64,000 bases of DNA, taken from assembly GCF_010015585.1 (NCBI RefSeq), contig NW_022985070.1:1248995-1312994 (forward strand), in the 5' to 3' direction. The number at the start of each line of letters is the position of its first letter. Position 1 is the stretch's first letter. Under the pieces are notes generated by a model that saw nothing but the letters and a program-made list of their open reading frames with translations, ran no database searches and had not been told where the DNA came from. Below are positions 47,530 through 58,408 of this stretch, one piece after another. The stretch comes from Eremomyces bilateralis CBS 781.70 (Eukaryota > Ascomycota > Dothideomycetes > Eremomycetales > Eremomycetaceae). The position numbers and the translations under genes were made by a program.

Positions 47530-48263
47530 ATGTCTGAAATCCAGTCACTCAAGCACCAGCTACCGAAAGGCTATGTTATTCTCCCCAAGGGGGATAGGTA
47601 CTTGAGCCTTCATTGTCGTAAACAGTCATTAGAGCTGGGAAAGGACATCTACATTATCACCGTAAGTGTATTTCAGGTCATTTATTGGGTACGGGAAGTT
47701 AACTGGCATAGGATAGAAAAGGAGTTCGACAGGGCCTAGGAGTTCCGCATCATGTCCTTAAGGAGGTGGAAGCCCTTGCAAAAGCCACCGCGCAGTCACG
47801 TCTCGACGCTGTCATCCAAAAAGATCGAAGGCTGATTACAACAGCACGATTGATGGTCGAGAAATTGTATCCCAAAATGCCGGCAGACGAGGTGCAAACC
47901 TGTCTTAATCACGCATTCCACAAAGGATCCGGTCGGGTTGGTCGGAGCACCACCCTTCGAGGCGATTCAAGCGAAAAGCTCAAATTCAAAGTCTGTCTCG
48001 CCGTGGCTGCTTATATCCGACATGAGCATACTCTGTATGATTCTCTACTTTGCCATGGTATTCTACGGGAGGAAGCTCGACAACAGGTTGAAGGCGACAT
48101 GAATGAAGTGCTACTTCGATGGAGAAGTGAATCGAAGGAGCCGACGGTGGAGCGAAAAGTAAAGTCCGCGGCGAAGACAATACAAAAGCCCAAAGCACTC
48201 ACGACGAGACCTCGTATCCGACCGAAATCGAAGCCCAATTTACGGAGAAACCGCAAGTTGTGA
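47530..48263 (+). CDS. DUF2293 domain protein
   Basis: Fungal protein of unknown function with the DUF2293 fold. Two exons: 47530-47661 and 47712-48263, intron 47662-47711 (50 nt, donor GTAAGT), phase 0, total 227 residues. The N-terminal part reads PKGYVILPKGDRYLSLHCRK, and after the splice IYIITDRKGVRQGLGVP. The diagnostic block is MPADEVQTCLNHAFHKGSG, RVGRSTTL and VCLAVAAYIRHEHTLYDSLL. The last 45 residues are strongly basic (RPRIRPKSKPNLRRNRKL), suggesting nucleic-acid binding or nuclear location. The second exon on its own would look like a 165-residue gene without an ATG at its true start. No function is known to me. Confidence 0.85.
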
Positions 48264-49201
48264 ATCAGGAACTGCCGTCTAACCGATGGTTCATGATAGT
48301 TTTTCGCTTATGCAGCCATTTCATGTTCCAAGTCAAGTCCCTGTTACCCATCTCTCGCTCATATCGAATTGTTTCCTTGTGCTGATCAATGCCGCCGTAA
48401 TCTCGCAACTTACGTTGCCGAAAATGCCCTCTTTTGGTTTCCTCATATTGGCACTCATAACCCAGTTGTTCTCGCCAGGGCGGTATCGATATGTGAAATG
48501 CTTCCCTTTTCCTTCCGATACACACGGGTGTCGGCATGTGCCTGGGAGAAAGCCATTTTGAAGAGCAAAGGGGTTAGATCCAGGAGTTGCTGTCAGGAAA
48601 GAATTCAAACTGCTTCTTGCATCTGGATCAGACGTCTGGTATATGCACCGTCAACAGCAGTTTGTGACGCCATCACAAATTGTTCCACCGGTACATCCAT
48701 GTCTCCCCAGTTGGACCGAAAATCGCCATACTTCTGTTGGCGTGGTTGCGGGGTCCCCAATCCCCATCAAACGACTTCCGGGTCCAATGTGGGGAAATGA
48801 CACTATTTGATTAGCCCCTCTCTAGTGCCTACGAGTGCTAGTCTAGCAATGGACAAGAACCCTCTATGATAGATCTGCCAAACTGCCAAATGTACATTCT
48901 CGACATGCTGCAAGAGCCTAGAATAGCGTTCATTGGGTTGAGCTTGACCAAATGCCTTTCCCTCGGGTACCATTCGGTATTGTCGGTTCAATGGCGGTCA
49001 AATTTAATGCTTGGCCTAGAAAGCTTATCACATTAGGCCATATTTTCCGGTACTCGGTTTTCCCAAGATACGGGTCAGCGGAACCTTCAATCCTTTATAC
49101 TGAGGGTACGGTGCCAATACGGGCTTGATATGTTGGTTATTAGCAGCTAAATCTTGAGGAAGACATTGAATACATCAGCTGAAGCACCATTTTGGTTCAC
49201 A
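48264..49201. other. Intergenic: sugar transporter promoter
   Basis: No accepted coding frame. Both-strand frames around 48333-48800 overlap each other and show no family pattern. The 3' side of the DUF2293 gene and the leader of the transporter lie here. Confidence 0.55.
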
Positions 49202-50856
49202 ATGAACAAATACAACCTTTGGGCCATCATTTTTTGTTGCTGGGGCGCAACGACATATGGGTTTGATTCAGGATTGACTACATCGATTATTGGGTACCCA
49301 GAATTCATCGAGTACTTCAAGTTCGATTCTGTTACGCTTGGTGCCCTGGGGAGCACTTACTATGCCGGGAACTTCTTTGGTTCCTTGTGCAATATCTGGC
49401 TGCCCGATAAATTCGGCAGGCTGAGAACCATCCAATTTGCATGTATTCTTTCTTTTTTGGGCGCTGGTCTGCAGACCGGAGCTCCAAACCTAGGGGTACT
49501 GCTCGCGGGTCGAGCGATTGGTGGAATCGCTTGTGGCATCATTGTTGCTGTCTGTCCTCTATTTGCCAGCGAACTGTCGCCACCTCATGTCCGCGGTCGT
49601 GTCGGTGGGCTCTATAAGTATCGCAGCTCGGATCCGACAATGTACAGTTACTAATGCCTTTGCCAGCGTCAACATCAATGTCTCATACATGGTGACCGAA
49701 TGGATGGGCCTCGGGTTCTCCTACGTCAATGGCGACTTGAAATGGCGCCTGTTTATCGGGTTGCAGATTTTCTGCGCTGCAATTATGCTGCTCGGCTCTT
49801 TCTGGATGCCGTTCTCGCCCCGGTGGCTGGTATCTAAGGGGCGATATGACGAAGCACTTCGTGTTTTAGAACGTTTACATAGGGACGGAGGATATGACAG
49901 GGGCGATGGCGGTGCAGATGAAATTCCCTTTTATCAACGAGAGTTCAACCAAATCAAGGCGCAGATCGCCTATGAGCAAGAGAATCCGCAGTTGGGCCTT
50001 ATCGGGATTATCAAGCGGCCATCTTATCGCCGTCGCCTCTTCATTATCCTTTTCTTCTTCGTTTTCCAACAGCTCACGGCGATTATTCCACTTCAAAACT
50101 ACCAGGTATGTTGGGACTTCTCTTGAGAAACGATTTATTCGGAATTGGACACTAATATCTTCCAAGGTTCTCCTGTACCAGAGCCTGGGGCTGGACGGGA
50201 AGCTTCCTTTAGTCTTGGTCGGTGTCTGGGGTACTGTCGGTGTCATATTCTCAGCTGTCGGTGCCAGCTACTTTGACCGGATCGGCAGGAGGAAGAGTTT
50301 CTTCATAAGCATGACCTTGGTAACGATTGGGTCCATCTTGCTAACCGCTTTCTGGGCGACGTATGAGAAGACGGGGAACACAGTCAAAACTTTCGGATCG
50401 TTGGCACTCTGGGCAATGTTCGTGTACCTCACTGGATATGCGTTGTGCCTGAATGCATTTGGATACGCATATACTCCAGAAATTCTACCTCTTCCCATAC
50501 GTGCAACGGGAGTGGCAACTGGTTTTGCTACGATGAACGGAATCATCATTATGCTCGTACAAGTCACCCCGCTTGCACTAGAGTCAATCACGTGGAAGTA
50601 TTTCCTCATATTCGTCTTCATGGACGTCATCTTTATCCTGGGAGTCTTCTTTCAGTAGGTTTCGTTCCCAAGATGATGTTGCCATGGATTGACATGTCTC
50701 GCAGCTTCCCGGAGACGGCAAACAAGCCACTCGAAGAGATAGCCGCCTTGTTTGGTGACGAGGTGAGAAAGCGCACGGATTTCTTCTCTACAATTTACTG
50801 ATGCCATTGTGTAGGTTGTGGTTACTCTCGAAGAGGCTACTGGTAAAGAAGCGTGA
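49202..50856 (+). CDS. MFS sugar transporter
   Basis: Plasma-membrane sugar:H+ symporter of the major facilitator sugar-porter family. Five exons: 49202-49617, 49667-50105, 50167-50654, 50705-50762 and 50815-50856; introns of 49, 61, 50 and 52 nt; 480 residues. The start MNKYNLWAIIFCCWGATTYG is slightly short for the family, so a further upstream exon is possible. Signatures: FDSGLTTSIIGYPEFIEYF in span 1, PDKFGRLRTI, GRAIGGIACGIIVAVCPLFA, ELSPPHVRGRVGGLYNVNIN across the first splice, FSPRWLVSKGRYDEAL, DRIGRRKSF, and HFPETANKPLEEIAALFGD across the fourth. The tiny last exon gives VVVTLEEATGKEA. Substrate specificity cannot be read from these motifs. It is tail-to-tail with the ADP-ribosylglycohydrolase gene. 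Confidence 0.9.
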
Positions 50857-51274
50857 GAACCTTCGAACGACGAGGCTTCACCCGTGGGGGTTGAGAATAC
50901 AGTCCGCGCCATTCGTGAACGTAGCAAGTGTACTGTATGCAAAGATTTCGACTGCAGCTTAAGGAGGCTATGCGTCAATAAGTTGCTGTAAAACAGATCA
51001 GCAGTATTATATAACGTCCGGGTATAAAAATGAATAGTCCATTCATCTTCGACGCCCTGGGGTATGCTTCAGGACCAACAATATTCACTTTGATCTTCTC
51101 GACTGTCACGAGTGCCGAAGAGACTGAATTTGTAAATTTGCGTATGGCCCTGGACCGGATAGATTATCTTGCCGACCTCCTGAGCTGTTTGCTCAGGCCT
51201 TGCAGTCGTTCGAAGGAGTATCCGAACGCAGTCTCAAACCGTAAATAGATTTCCACTCCCACCGCTCCGAAAAG
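50857..51274. other. Convergent 3' ends
   Basis: The 418 bases between the sugar transporter and the ADP-ribosylglycohydrolase, which converge. No gene seen. Confidence 0.6.
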
Positions 51275-52423
51275 TCAGTTTCTTGGCTCCTCCAGAAGTT
51301 TATTTGAAAACTCTTCGATGACGCTATCAACCAAGTACTGCTTCTGTAGTTCGGTTCTCCATGGAACCTCCTCAACGCCGTAATATGCACCCGCAAGACC
51401 TCCGTAAATAGCACCGGCCGTATCCGAATCACCACCTATATGGGTCAGTATTCAGTAATGTGGTTGCTTCGAGTCTGCACTTGCCAAGATTCACCACCTC
51501 GAGGGCTCCCGAAACCCAGCTATCGTGTTTGAACATTGCCCAGAGGGCGACCTCTAGGGTGTCGAGAACATATCCAGTACTCTTGATCGTGTCCGCCGAC
51601 TTTGTCTTCCAATCTTGTATCGATTTGTACTGACCGAGTCTCTCACGAAGGTGTTTGTTCTTGATATCTTGCTCCATTAAATCTTGGAGAAGACCATCCT
51701 TCGTTGCCCCTGACAATGTAAGTTGGAGAAGCAAAGCCGCCTGTAAAGGATCACGTTACCCTTCATAGCTGCAACAACCAAGGAGGTATATATAGCGCAG
51801 CATTCAGCACATATTGGCGAGGGGTGTGTCAAATTGCTCTGGGCCCCGGCTACAGTCAAAGCCAGGTCCTTGTCTTGCCAGAGCGCGAGGCCAACCGGGA
51901 CGACTCTCATCAAGCTACCATTGCCGCTGAACTGCTCGTACTTGAGCACTTGGTCAACGAGTTCCTGACCAGACTTCATGTCTGAGGGACCGGGCTCAAT
52001 GTTGTCCTGAGATAGTCCTCGTAAGACCGACCTCCATATCGCGAGACTCGTTCTCGTGGATTGCCCTTCATCCCAGGCACGGCTCGACGATGACATGTAG
52101 CCATCACTATGCCAAGCCACCATCTTTGCCACACAGTCGGCCGCTGAGAAAGTCATGTTACACTCCGAGAGCGATTTGGCAAGACAAAGGGTCAAGGACC
52201 CGTCATCCGACCAAGAACTAGACACGGATTAACGGATGGACCACGTATATAGGTTCGATGCCTCTGCGAACCCTTTTGGCTTCTGGAATGGCTTGACGAA
52301 TTGCAACTCTTGGATCGGCTTGAACGTTCCTCTTCTCATGAATTGCACTGGTCCTCCGAGCGCGTCCCCGACAAGAACACCGTACAGTGCCCCTTTAGCA
52401 CGAGTGTGAATCTGGGATTCCAT
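51275..52423 (-). CDS. ADP-ribosylglycohydrolase family protein
   Basis: Binuclear-metal hydrolase of the ARH/DraG fold that removes ADP-ribose from proteins or related substrates. Four exons: 52272-52423, 51760-52217, 51485-51709 and 51275-51435; introns of 54, 50 and 49 nt; 331 residues. Metal and substrate motifs are all present: GALYGVLVGDALGGPVQF, GSWSDDGSLTLCLAKSL, FSGNGSLMRVVPVGLAL, THPSPICAECCAIYTSLVV, and GGDSDTAGAIYGGLAGAYYG. The third intron has a GC donor (G|GCAAGT) and the first a weak GTTCGC donor. Both were chosen because they alone restore the motifs, so these borders are less sure. The first ATG in frame is 52423; a TTG two codons earlier is not used. The specific substrate is unknown. 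Confidence 0.85.
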
Positions 52424-52884
52424 TTCCAATACGTCGAAGGGAACAAGGGAGGGTTATTGTCGCATGCAAATAACAGAATTCAAAAGTATGTATCCGTTCA
52501 GAAAGTTGAGCGATACGTTGAAGTTGGTTCAATTGCTGCGGCTGCCTCGTATTCGACACAGCAGATTGGTCTAATACGAGGGGAAGGGTGAAGGGTTAGA
52601 AAGCTTCAGTAGGCAATATGTAGTCAGTTGCGTCAACTATTTTAGCTCAGGTATCAAGGGCGTAAACGACGGATCAAGTATCACTGCGGAGATATTATTG
52701 AACAGGCACTTTATGACACTACTTACTGAGCCGCACACCTGCTTGGGATGCAATTGTCTAGCGAATGCATCATGCATTGCCAAACCTTTTGAAGACGAAT
52801 TAATCAGATACGATTGTTACACTTGAGACATTCCCACCAGGCAGAACCCATACTCCGCACTCGGCAACGAACGCTGTAAACCAG
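52424..52884. other. Intergenic: glycohydrolase promoter, proteasome gene 3' side
   Basis: No coding frame accepted in these 461 bases. Confidence 0.6.
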
Positions 52885-53790
52885 TCAATGAATTTGCGTC
52901 CCATAGCCGCGGATCGTCTCCGCAAACGCCCAACTTTGACCCTCGAGCTTCTCATCCTCCTTTAGCTGCACGCCATCTTTGCGTATGACAGCAATGGAGT
53001 ACTTGTCTAAGCTCCTTGCGTCCCTATAGAACAGCACTTTCATCGCCTCCTTGACGGCGTTCACCGCGTCGTCCATGGAGAGCGTCTCGGCCGCGGCTTC
53101 GTCTGGGGCAACCCTTCGTAAGATCGGGACCGCGAGATGCGCACCAAACCCTGTTGCGAGCGATGGGGCAGAGAAAGTGGTTCCTAGGAGATCTACGCTT
53201 GCCAGGAAGGGTTTGTCCGCATCATCCAGACCGGCGACCAAGATATGGTTCCAGAGCGGGTTGAAGTCGGTTCGTCGCTTGTACATGACCTTAGAGAGGT
53301 AGGTGTGTAGGTTCTTCGCGTCCAAGGACGCCGTGTCGGTCTCGTCTCCCGAGGACCCTGGGTCGGCATAGTTCTCGCGTAATGACAGGGAGGTAAGCAA
53401 ACGGTCGAGATGCTGCATGTCGGAAACATCGCCGCCGAAGCCAAGCACCGCGCGTGTGTTGAATTGTCTGAGACGCTTGACATCCGTGAACCGAGCAAGG
53501 GATCCATATGAAGCTGCGCAAGCGTTAGACCCCATCCTTCTACTCAGAACGATCCATTGTACCTAGATTATCGGCGGCAACCACCACTCCGTCCTTAAAC
53601 TTCATAGCCACCACGGATGTGCCGGTTACTATTGGCGACTGCGTGTGTTGCTTCGGGCCGTCTTGAGGGAGAAATGAGGCATTGTATGCGCCGTAGACAT
53701 CGTCTCGTGGCTAATATCAGTTAGTCGCGTAGACTGCATCGGGCAATAGAGCTGACCTACCCGACCCCATGCTTGCGGAAGGTGGTTCAT
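52885..53790 (-). CDS. pre4: 20S proteasome subunit beta-7 (Pre4/PSMB4)
   Basis: Non-catalytic beta subunit of the 20S proteasome core. Three exons: 53761-53790, 53563-53710 and 52885-53513; introns of 50 and 49 nt; 268 residues. The ten-codon first exon ([10 protein letters not shown]) and the propeptide ([18 protein letters not shown]) lead to the expected processing point near [12 protein letters not shown]. The core follows: [36 protein letters not shown] and [19 protein letters not shown]. Further on lie [20 protein letters not shown] and [16 protein letters not shown]. The acidic insert ([15 protein letters not shown]) is of the fungal type. All splice borders restore the conserved frame. 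Confidence 0.94.
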
Positions 53791-54249
53791 ATTGTGGAGA
53801 AGGGAGATTGGATTGGGAGACGGTTTGGGACTTGGACGGATTGAGAGGTATATCTTGTAGAAGTTGAAGATGGGAGTTGAAGGTGTTGAATGTTGAAGGA
53901 AGCAACCAAGAGCTTTGTTAGGTATGGGATTAGGCTACATGGTGATGAAGCTCCCAGCCATGAATGAGCCCTGAACGTTAGACACGGATCATGTGATTTG
54001 TGACTAATGGTGTTGATGCCTCAGGCTATAAGGCATATATTTGATTTCCTCCATTGCTGTGCAATTTCTACAGCCTGAGCAACGCCGCTGTTGTGAATTA
54101 ACCCAATTACGAGAAGTCGAGAACCTCTTGCTTCACTACAATAGGAAAACCCTGTTATTAATAATTATTAGTGCCATAGCACTTGCTCAAATGCCGCTTG
54201 CGTCCGTCATCTATAGCCAAAGTCCAGGTTCAGATCTTGGGGAATCAGC
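53791..54249. other. Intergenic: divergent promoters of pre4 and HAD gene
   Basis: 459 bases shared by the proteasome gene (minus) and the HAD phosphatase gene (plus). A GTTGAAG-rich stretch lies around 53861-53897. No proteasome control element (GGTGGCAAA) was noticed. Confidence 0.55.
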
Positions 54250-55242
54250 ATGGCTTCTCACCGTCAGAGCAAGCCGAGACGCATACATTTGGTCCTTGAC
54301 TGGGATGGAACTCTAACTATGCGGGATACGATGAGCTTCCTCTCAAAATTGCCAGTTGTATCGAGCACCTCGACAGCATCTGGACACGCGAATGATCCAG
54401 CAGGACCGCAAGGATGGGACGACCTTGTAGCCGCCTACTTAGACGACTTTCGACAACACCAAGAGGCGTACACACCAGCGCCGGACCAAAGACTCTCTGC
54501 AACTGAAGAGTCAAAGTGGCTCGCGAGCCTGAAAGGAGTGGAGGGCCGGAGTGCCGCCAGAGCCTTGCGGGCGGATTTCTTTAAAGGTACCACCGAGACG
54601 GATCTCCACAACCTGGCCAAGGACCTTATTGAGAGCGGCGAACTCCAGTTAAGAGATGGCTGGGACTCAGTGCTCCTGGAAGGCTCGAAATCAATGAATC
54701 AGCCCTCAGCGTTTGACCAGGTCAAGATTTCCATACTCAGCATCAATTGGAGCGCTGCGTTTATCCGGCATTGTCTTCTTGAAGCAGCGCGGTCGTACCA
54801 GAACGTAAACAACGACGCATTGACCCGAGCCATCGATCATATCGAGATCAGCGCTAATGAGTTTGTTTGCGGTTCTCATCCAAGTACTGGCTCAGGGAAG
54901 CATATCATGACCAGTGACGATAAGCATTCCCAGTTTCGAACCATGACAGGCGCACAGTCGGCGTCAGATCGGGAGTCCGCGTTCGATAACTATAACATTT
55001 ATGTTGGAGACAGTTCAACCGACTTTGACTGCATTCTTGATGCAGATGTCGGGGTCTGCGTTCAGGACATCCCCTTAACGTCCACCCAGGCGGGTCTTAC
55101 TGCAATATTCGCGCGACTCGGCATTCAGATATTCCCTTTATCAGACTGCCCGAGGCTGTTACCGACCCCGCGGCAGCTTGGTGTTTGGCGCATTGGTAGT
55201 CTATCAGAGATTTGTACCTTCCTCGACGTTACTGCTGCCTAG
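54250..55242 (+). CDS. HAD-superfamily phosphatase-like protein
   Basis: Haloacid-dehalogenase-fold hydrolase, probably a small-molecule phosphatase in the cytosol. Single exon, 330 residues. Motif I LVLDWDGTLTMRD at residues 14-26 has both Asp residues. Motif II is the Ser in ISILSINWS near 160, motif III the Lys in MTSDDKHSQF near 223, and motif IV YVGDSSTDFDCILDADVGV near 256. The cap between motifs I and II is helical. The specific substrate is unknown. The ATG at 54250 is 14 residues before motif I, as usual for this group. Confidence 0.85.
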   Translation: MASHRQSKPRRIHLVLDWDGTLTMRDTMSFLSKLPVVSSTSTASGHANDPAGPQGWDDLVAAYLDDFRQHQEAYTPAPDQRLSATEESKWLASLKGVEGRSAARALRADFFKGTTETDLHNLAKDLIESGELQLRDGWDSVLLEGSKSMNQPSAFDQVKISILSINWSAAFIRHCLLEAARSYQNVNNDALTRAIDHIEISANEFVCGSHPSTGSGKHIMTSDDKHSQFRTMTGAQSASDRESAFDNYNIYVGDSSTDFDCILDADVGVCVQDIPLTSTQAGLTAIFARLGIQIFPLSDCPRLLPTPRQLGVWRIGSLSEICTFLDVTAA

Positions 55243-56089
55243 TAAGATTATAAGGCAACCCCTTCTAGAGGACAATAGGCGGGTATGTCCACGGTATGCC
55301 TGATTCAGTCAGGTATGAGGACGAAACGCCAGAGAGTCGAGGCTGTCAATATTACATAGACAATCATAGGTGCCCGAGCACCGGCATGGGCTGACTCAGG
55401 AGGCATTGCATCGCCACATTGGCTTGTTATGTAGACAGGGCAGCTTTCTAAGGTATTGCCTATTCTGTATATCAATGGTTGGCATTTTTCGGTAAAATCA
55501 CGTCTACCATGCACCAGTATCGCATCGATCGACCATAAGAAGCTCTCGGTCCTCTGCTAGTATCCTCTCATTAAGCTGGAAGCTTGAAGATGTTATTGAG
55601 GGAACAAAAAGCTGCTCCCAGGAGCGGGAAGGGGGAGTGGTAGTTCAATCTCGCCTGATCGAAACCTTGTTATATTGGATTAACATACATTAATCGAGAC
55701 GTCGTCTCCTACACCGGGTAATTAAATCCATACCGGTACAAATCCGCCCACTGAAGGGCTTTGACAGCTTCTACGCGTTGAGTACGAGAAGTGGTGGAAG
55801 CCGATGACAAGACAAGCTGTGGCGAAATTGTCCGAGAAATATTTAAGATCAGATAGAGAGAGCCAATAATGCATAACGGTCATCGTTGCAGACTGACATG
55901 ATTTAAAAAGGACTAATAAGCTGGTGCCAGCCAGATGTATGAGAAATTGAGAATCCGTGGAACCCGGGATGCTTGTACGTCAGGGCCCCAATATTATATG
56001 GGAAAGTGATACGTAAATGTTATCCTTCCTTGATACTGTGATGTATTCACCAGCGGGCTTCAATGATAACCGACTTCGCAATCCGCCGT
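55243..56089. other. Convergent intergenic region
   Basis: Between the HAD gene and the YTH gene, which converge. No coding frame accepted. Confidence 0.55.
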
Positions 56090-58408
56090 CTATCCCATCC
56101 TCATTGTCGGATCTGATACGCCCCGAGTGGGCGGCATCGGTGGAGCCCCGGAAGGAATTCTGGCATGGAACAGGTCCACTAGCCGTTTGCCCACGCTTGT
56201 CTCCAGTTCCGTGCCATCTCTCGCGATTTTGACTTCGCGATTGGAGTTCCACGGATTGCGCAGCCCGCGGGCTCGGTAGAAGGGCACTCGAGTGGTGGTT
56301 TTCCATTCCACCCGAAACGGCCTGCCCCATTCCTGGAGCGTTGACGACGACGACGAGGCGATCGGGCTGGACGCCGGTGGGTCGCTGCGGCTCTCGGTCG
56401 GGAGATCATCATCCGCCGTGAAATCTGCATCTTCATCCTCCCTTTGCCAAAATATCGTTCCACGTGCGCTGTCGTCCACGACCCGACCCCTAGGTGCCGT
56501 TTCCGTTGATGTTGTGATATATGAGAGAGGCGCATCTGACTCGGGAACTTCCTCTTCATTTCTCGATAGCTTGGAAAGAAGTTCCTCCGAATCGGCGCCG
56601 ACAGAGGATGCCATTCGGGCATATCCAAAGTACTCGCCGGACTTGTTGGAGCTGAATATTAGCCAAACATTCGGTGCCGTCTGCTCTATCGTTAGTGATC
56701 ATGCTCGCCAAACAAGGTGAAGGTGCAAATAGAAGACTCCGTGCACTATCGGATTTGCAGCACTACCAGAGCGGACCAGGATCGCCAAGGAAGGGTATCG
56801 GGTATGAATAAGGTTTAAAAAAAAAGAAACTTATTCGTCCGGTGATCATGGATCAACCCCAAAGAAACAGGGATCATGCAAACAAATCTGACCGCAGTTG
56901 TTTTGAACCTGTTAAACGCAACATGGTGTTGAAGTATCATTCTTCTTACCTCGAAAGCTTTGTTGAATGTCTTCTCATTGTGAACCTGGGTCGACCAAAT
57001 TCCCGTCACCACGCTCGATTCGAGATCCTGAAGGGTCAAGCTCTTGACGATGAAGTATCTATCAGCGCCACTCTCAATCGACTTTCTAGATGTATTTCCC
57101 GGCGACGGCGACTCAGCCTCTTCCGACTGCGGTGCTTCGTTAACCTCGTCCACGCCTTCGTCGGCCTGCTCTTCTCCCTGGTCTGGCGCTGTCTCGTTCG
57201 CTGCATCTGTTTCTGGTTGTGACGAAGATGGCCCGGGAGATACAGATGACGCAGGTGTAGAAGGGGTAATGGGCGAAGCCACGGAACTCTTTCTCAAGCG
57301 ACAAACAAGCCGTATGGTGTGGAAGCGTGAATCATGGAACCTACGCATTGCAGCGACGCACGATGCTTCGGTTCGATAATTGACGAAGGCACAATTGCTC
57401 TTTGAGATGAGAAACACGCTCTCAATGTCCCCAGTCGCTTCTCTCGAGAAATGATCTTTAAGGTCGGCGATCGACGCATTAGGAGGCAGATTTCCCACCC
57501 ACAGAGCGTGGCCCGATTGTTTCGGTTTCCTAGGGGGTCCGCGAGGCATCGAACCTAGAATGCGCGGTGAGGCTTTGCGCAGTTAGTCACTACACGGTCT
57601 CGTTGGGGTCTTGTGGCTAGGACGTACAAGAATAGTTCATCGCATCCAGATTTCCACCAGGCCTGGGAGAGAGCGCACTGTCTTGTCCTGGGAACCCCCC
57701 ACGACGGCTGTTGCCCTGGTTGCTTGAACGTTGATTGTACGGTGGATATCCTTGCGGCGGCATCTGGGGATAGGGACCGGCCGAAGTGGGTGAACCGTAC
57801 GGATAATAGTAGTAACCGGAAGGAGGGTGTTGGAATTGAGCCGTCCTCTGTTGTGGATGAGTAGGACGGGGCGGCCCTTGTGGGAAAGCTCCATATCCTC
57901 TTGTTGGTCCGGCTTGCTGAACAGCATATGGCTGCGGATACTGTGCAGTCGGATAGCCACTAGGTACCCCTCCGTGTCCCTGGTATGGGCCTTGGCCCGA
58001 CCCTGAGAATTGGGCGATCTGCTGAAACTGATAGACGACAGGAGGAGGCGGTCCGCCCATCGGACTCGAAGCGGAGATACCACGTTGAACAGGTTGAATA
58101 CCATGGGTTCCGGGCATCGCGACGTATTCAGGAAGCGATCCTGACATTGTACCCATATTCAGAGCCGTCCCTTGCGGGTCATGGCTATGAGCTGGCTCCT
58201 GGGGATCGCTAGATTGAGCAGTCGGCTGGCTCATCTCAGTGCCGTGTCCCTGCCGGGACGGCCCACTGAACTGCGTATGGAATGCTAGGGGAGGATTGCC
58301 GTATCTCGGGTCAAGATGAGTGGAGTCCACTTGACCTTGGTCCTCCTGGGCTGTATGAACACCATGCAGTGGATCTGCCCCGCTAACATGGTGCGGAGTG
58401 TCCCCCAT
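56090..58408 (-). CDS. RRM plus YTH domain protein, probable m6A reader
   Basis: RNA-binding protein likely to read N6-methyladenosine. Three exons: 57628-58408, 56950-57554 and 56090-56680; introns of 73 and 269 nt; 658 residues. Residues 1-260 are Pro/Gln/Gly/Tyr-rich and look disordered. An RRM at about 275-350 has RNP2 ALWVGNL and RNP1 NCAFVNY. The YTH domain runs from about 425 to 640: DRYFIVKSLTLQDLESSVVT, GIWSTQVHNEKTFNKAFE, TAPNVWLIFSSNKSGEYFGY, a polar insert, then RGTIFWQRE, GRPFRVEWKTTTRVPFYRAR, GLRNPWNSNREVKIARDGTE. By analogy with YTHDC1 the cage tryptophans would be those of GIWST and TIFW. The order of elements is DC1-like rather than DF-like. The ATG at 58408 is used because an in-frame TGA lies 24 bases upstream. 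Confidence 0.9.

Noticed and set aside
51722-51759. Shorter alternative intron in the glycohydrolase using an earlier AG
   Set aside because: It would be only about 38 nt long and gives a less family-like sequence than the 50-nt intron 51710-51759, which yields AAMKGATKDGLL.
52424-52429. TTG start for the ADP-ribosylglycohydrolase
   Set aside because: An ATG lies two codons downstream at 52423; nuclear fungal genes rarely start at TTG.
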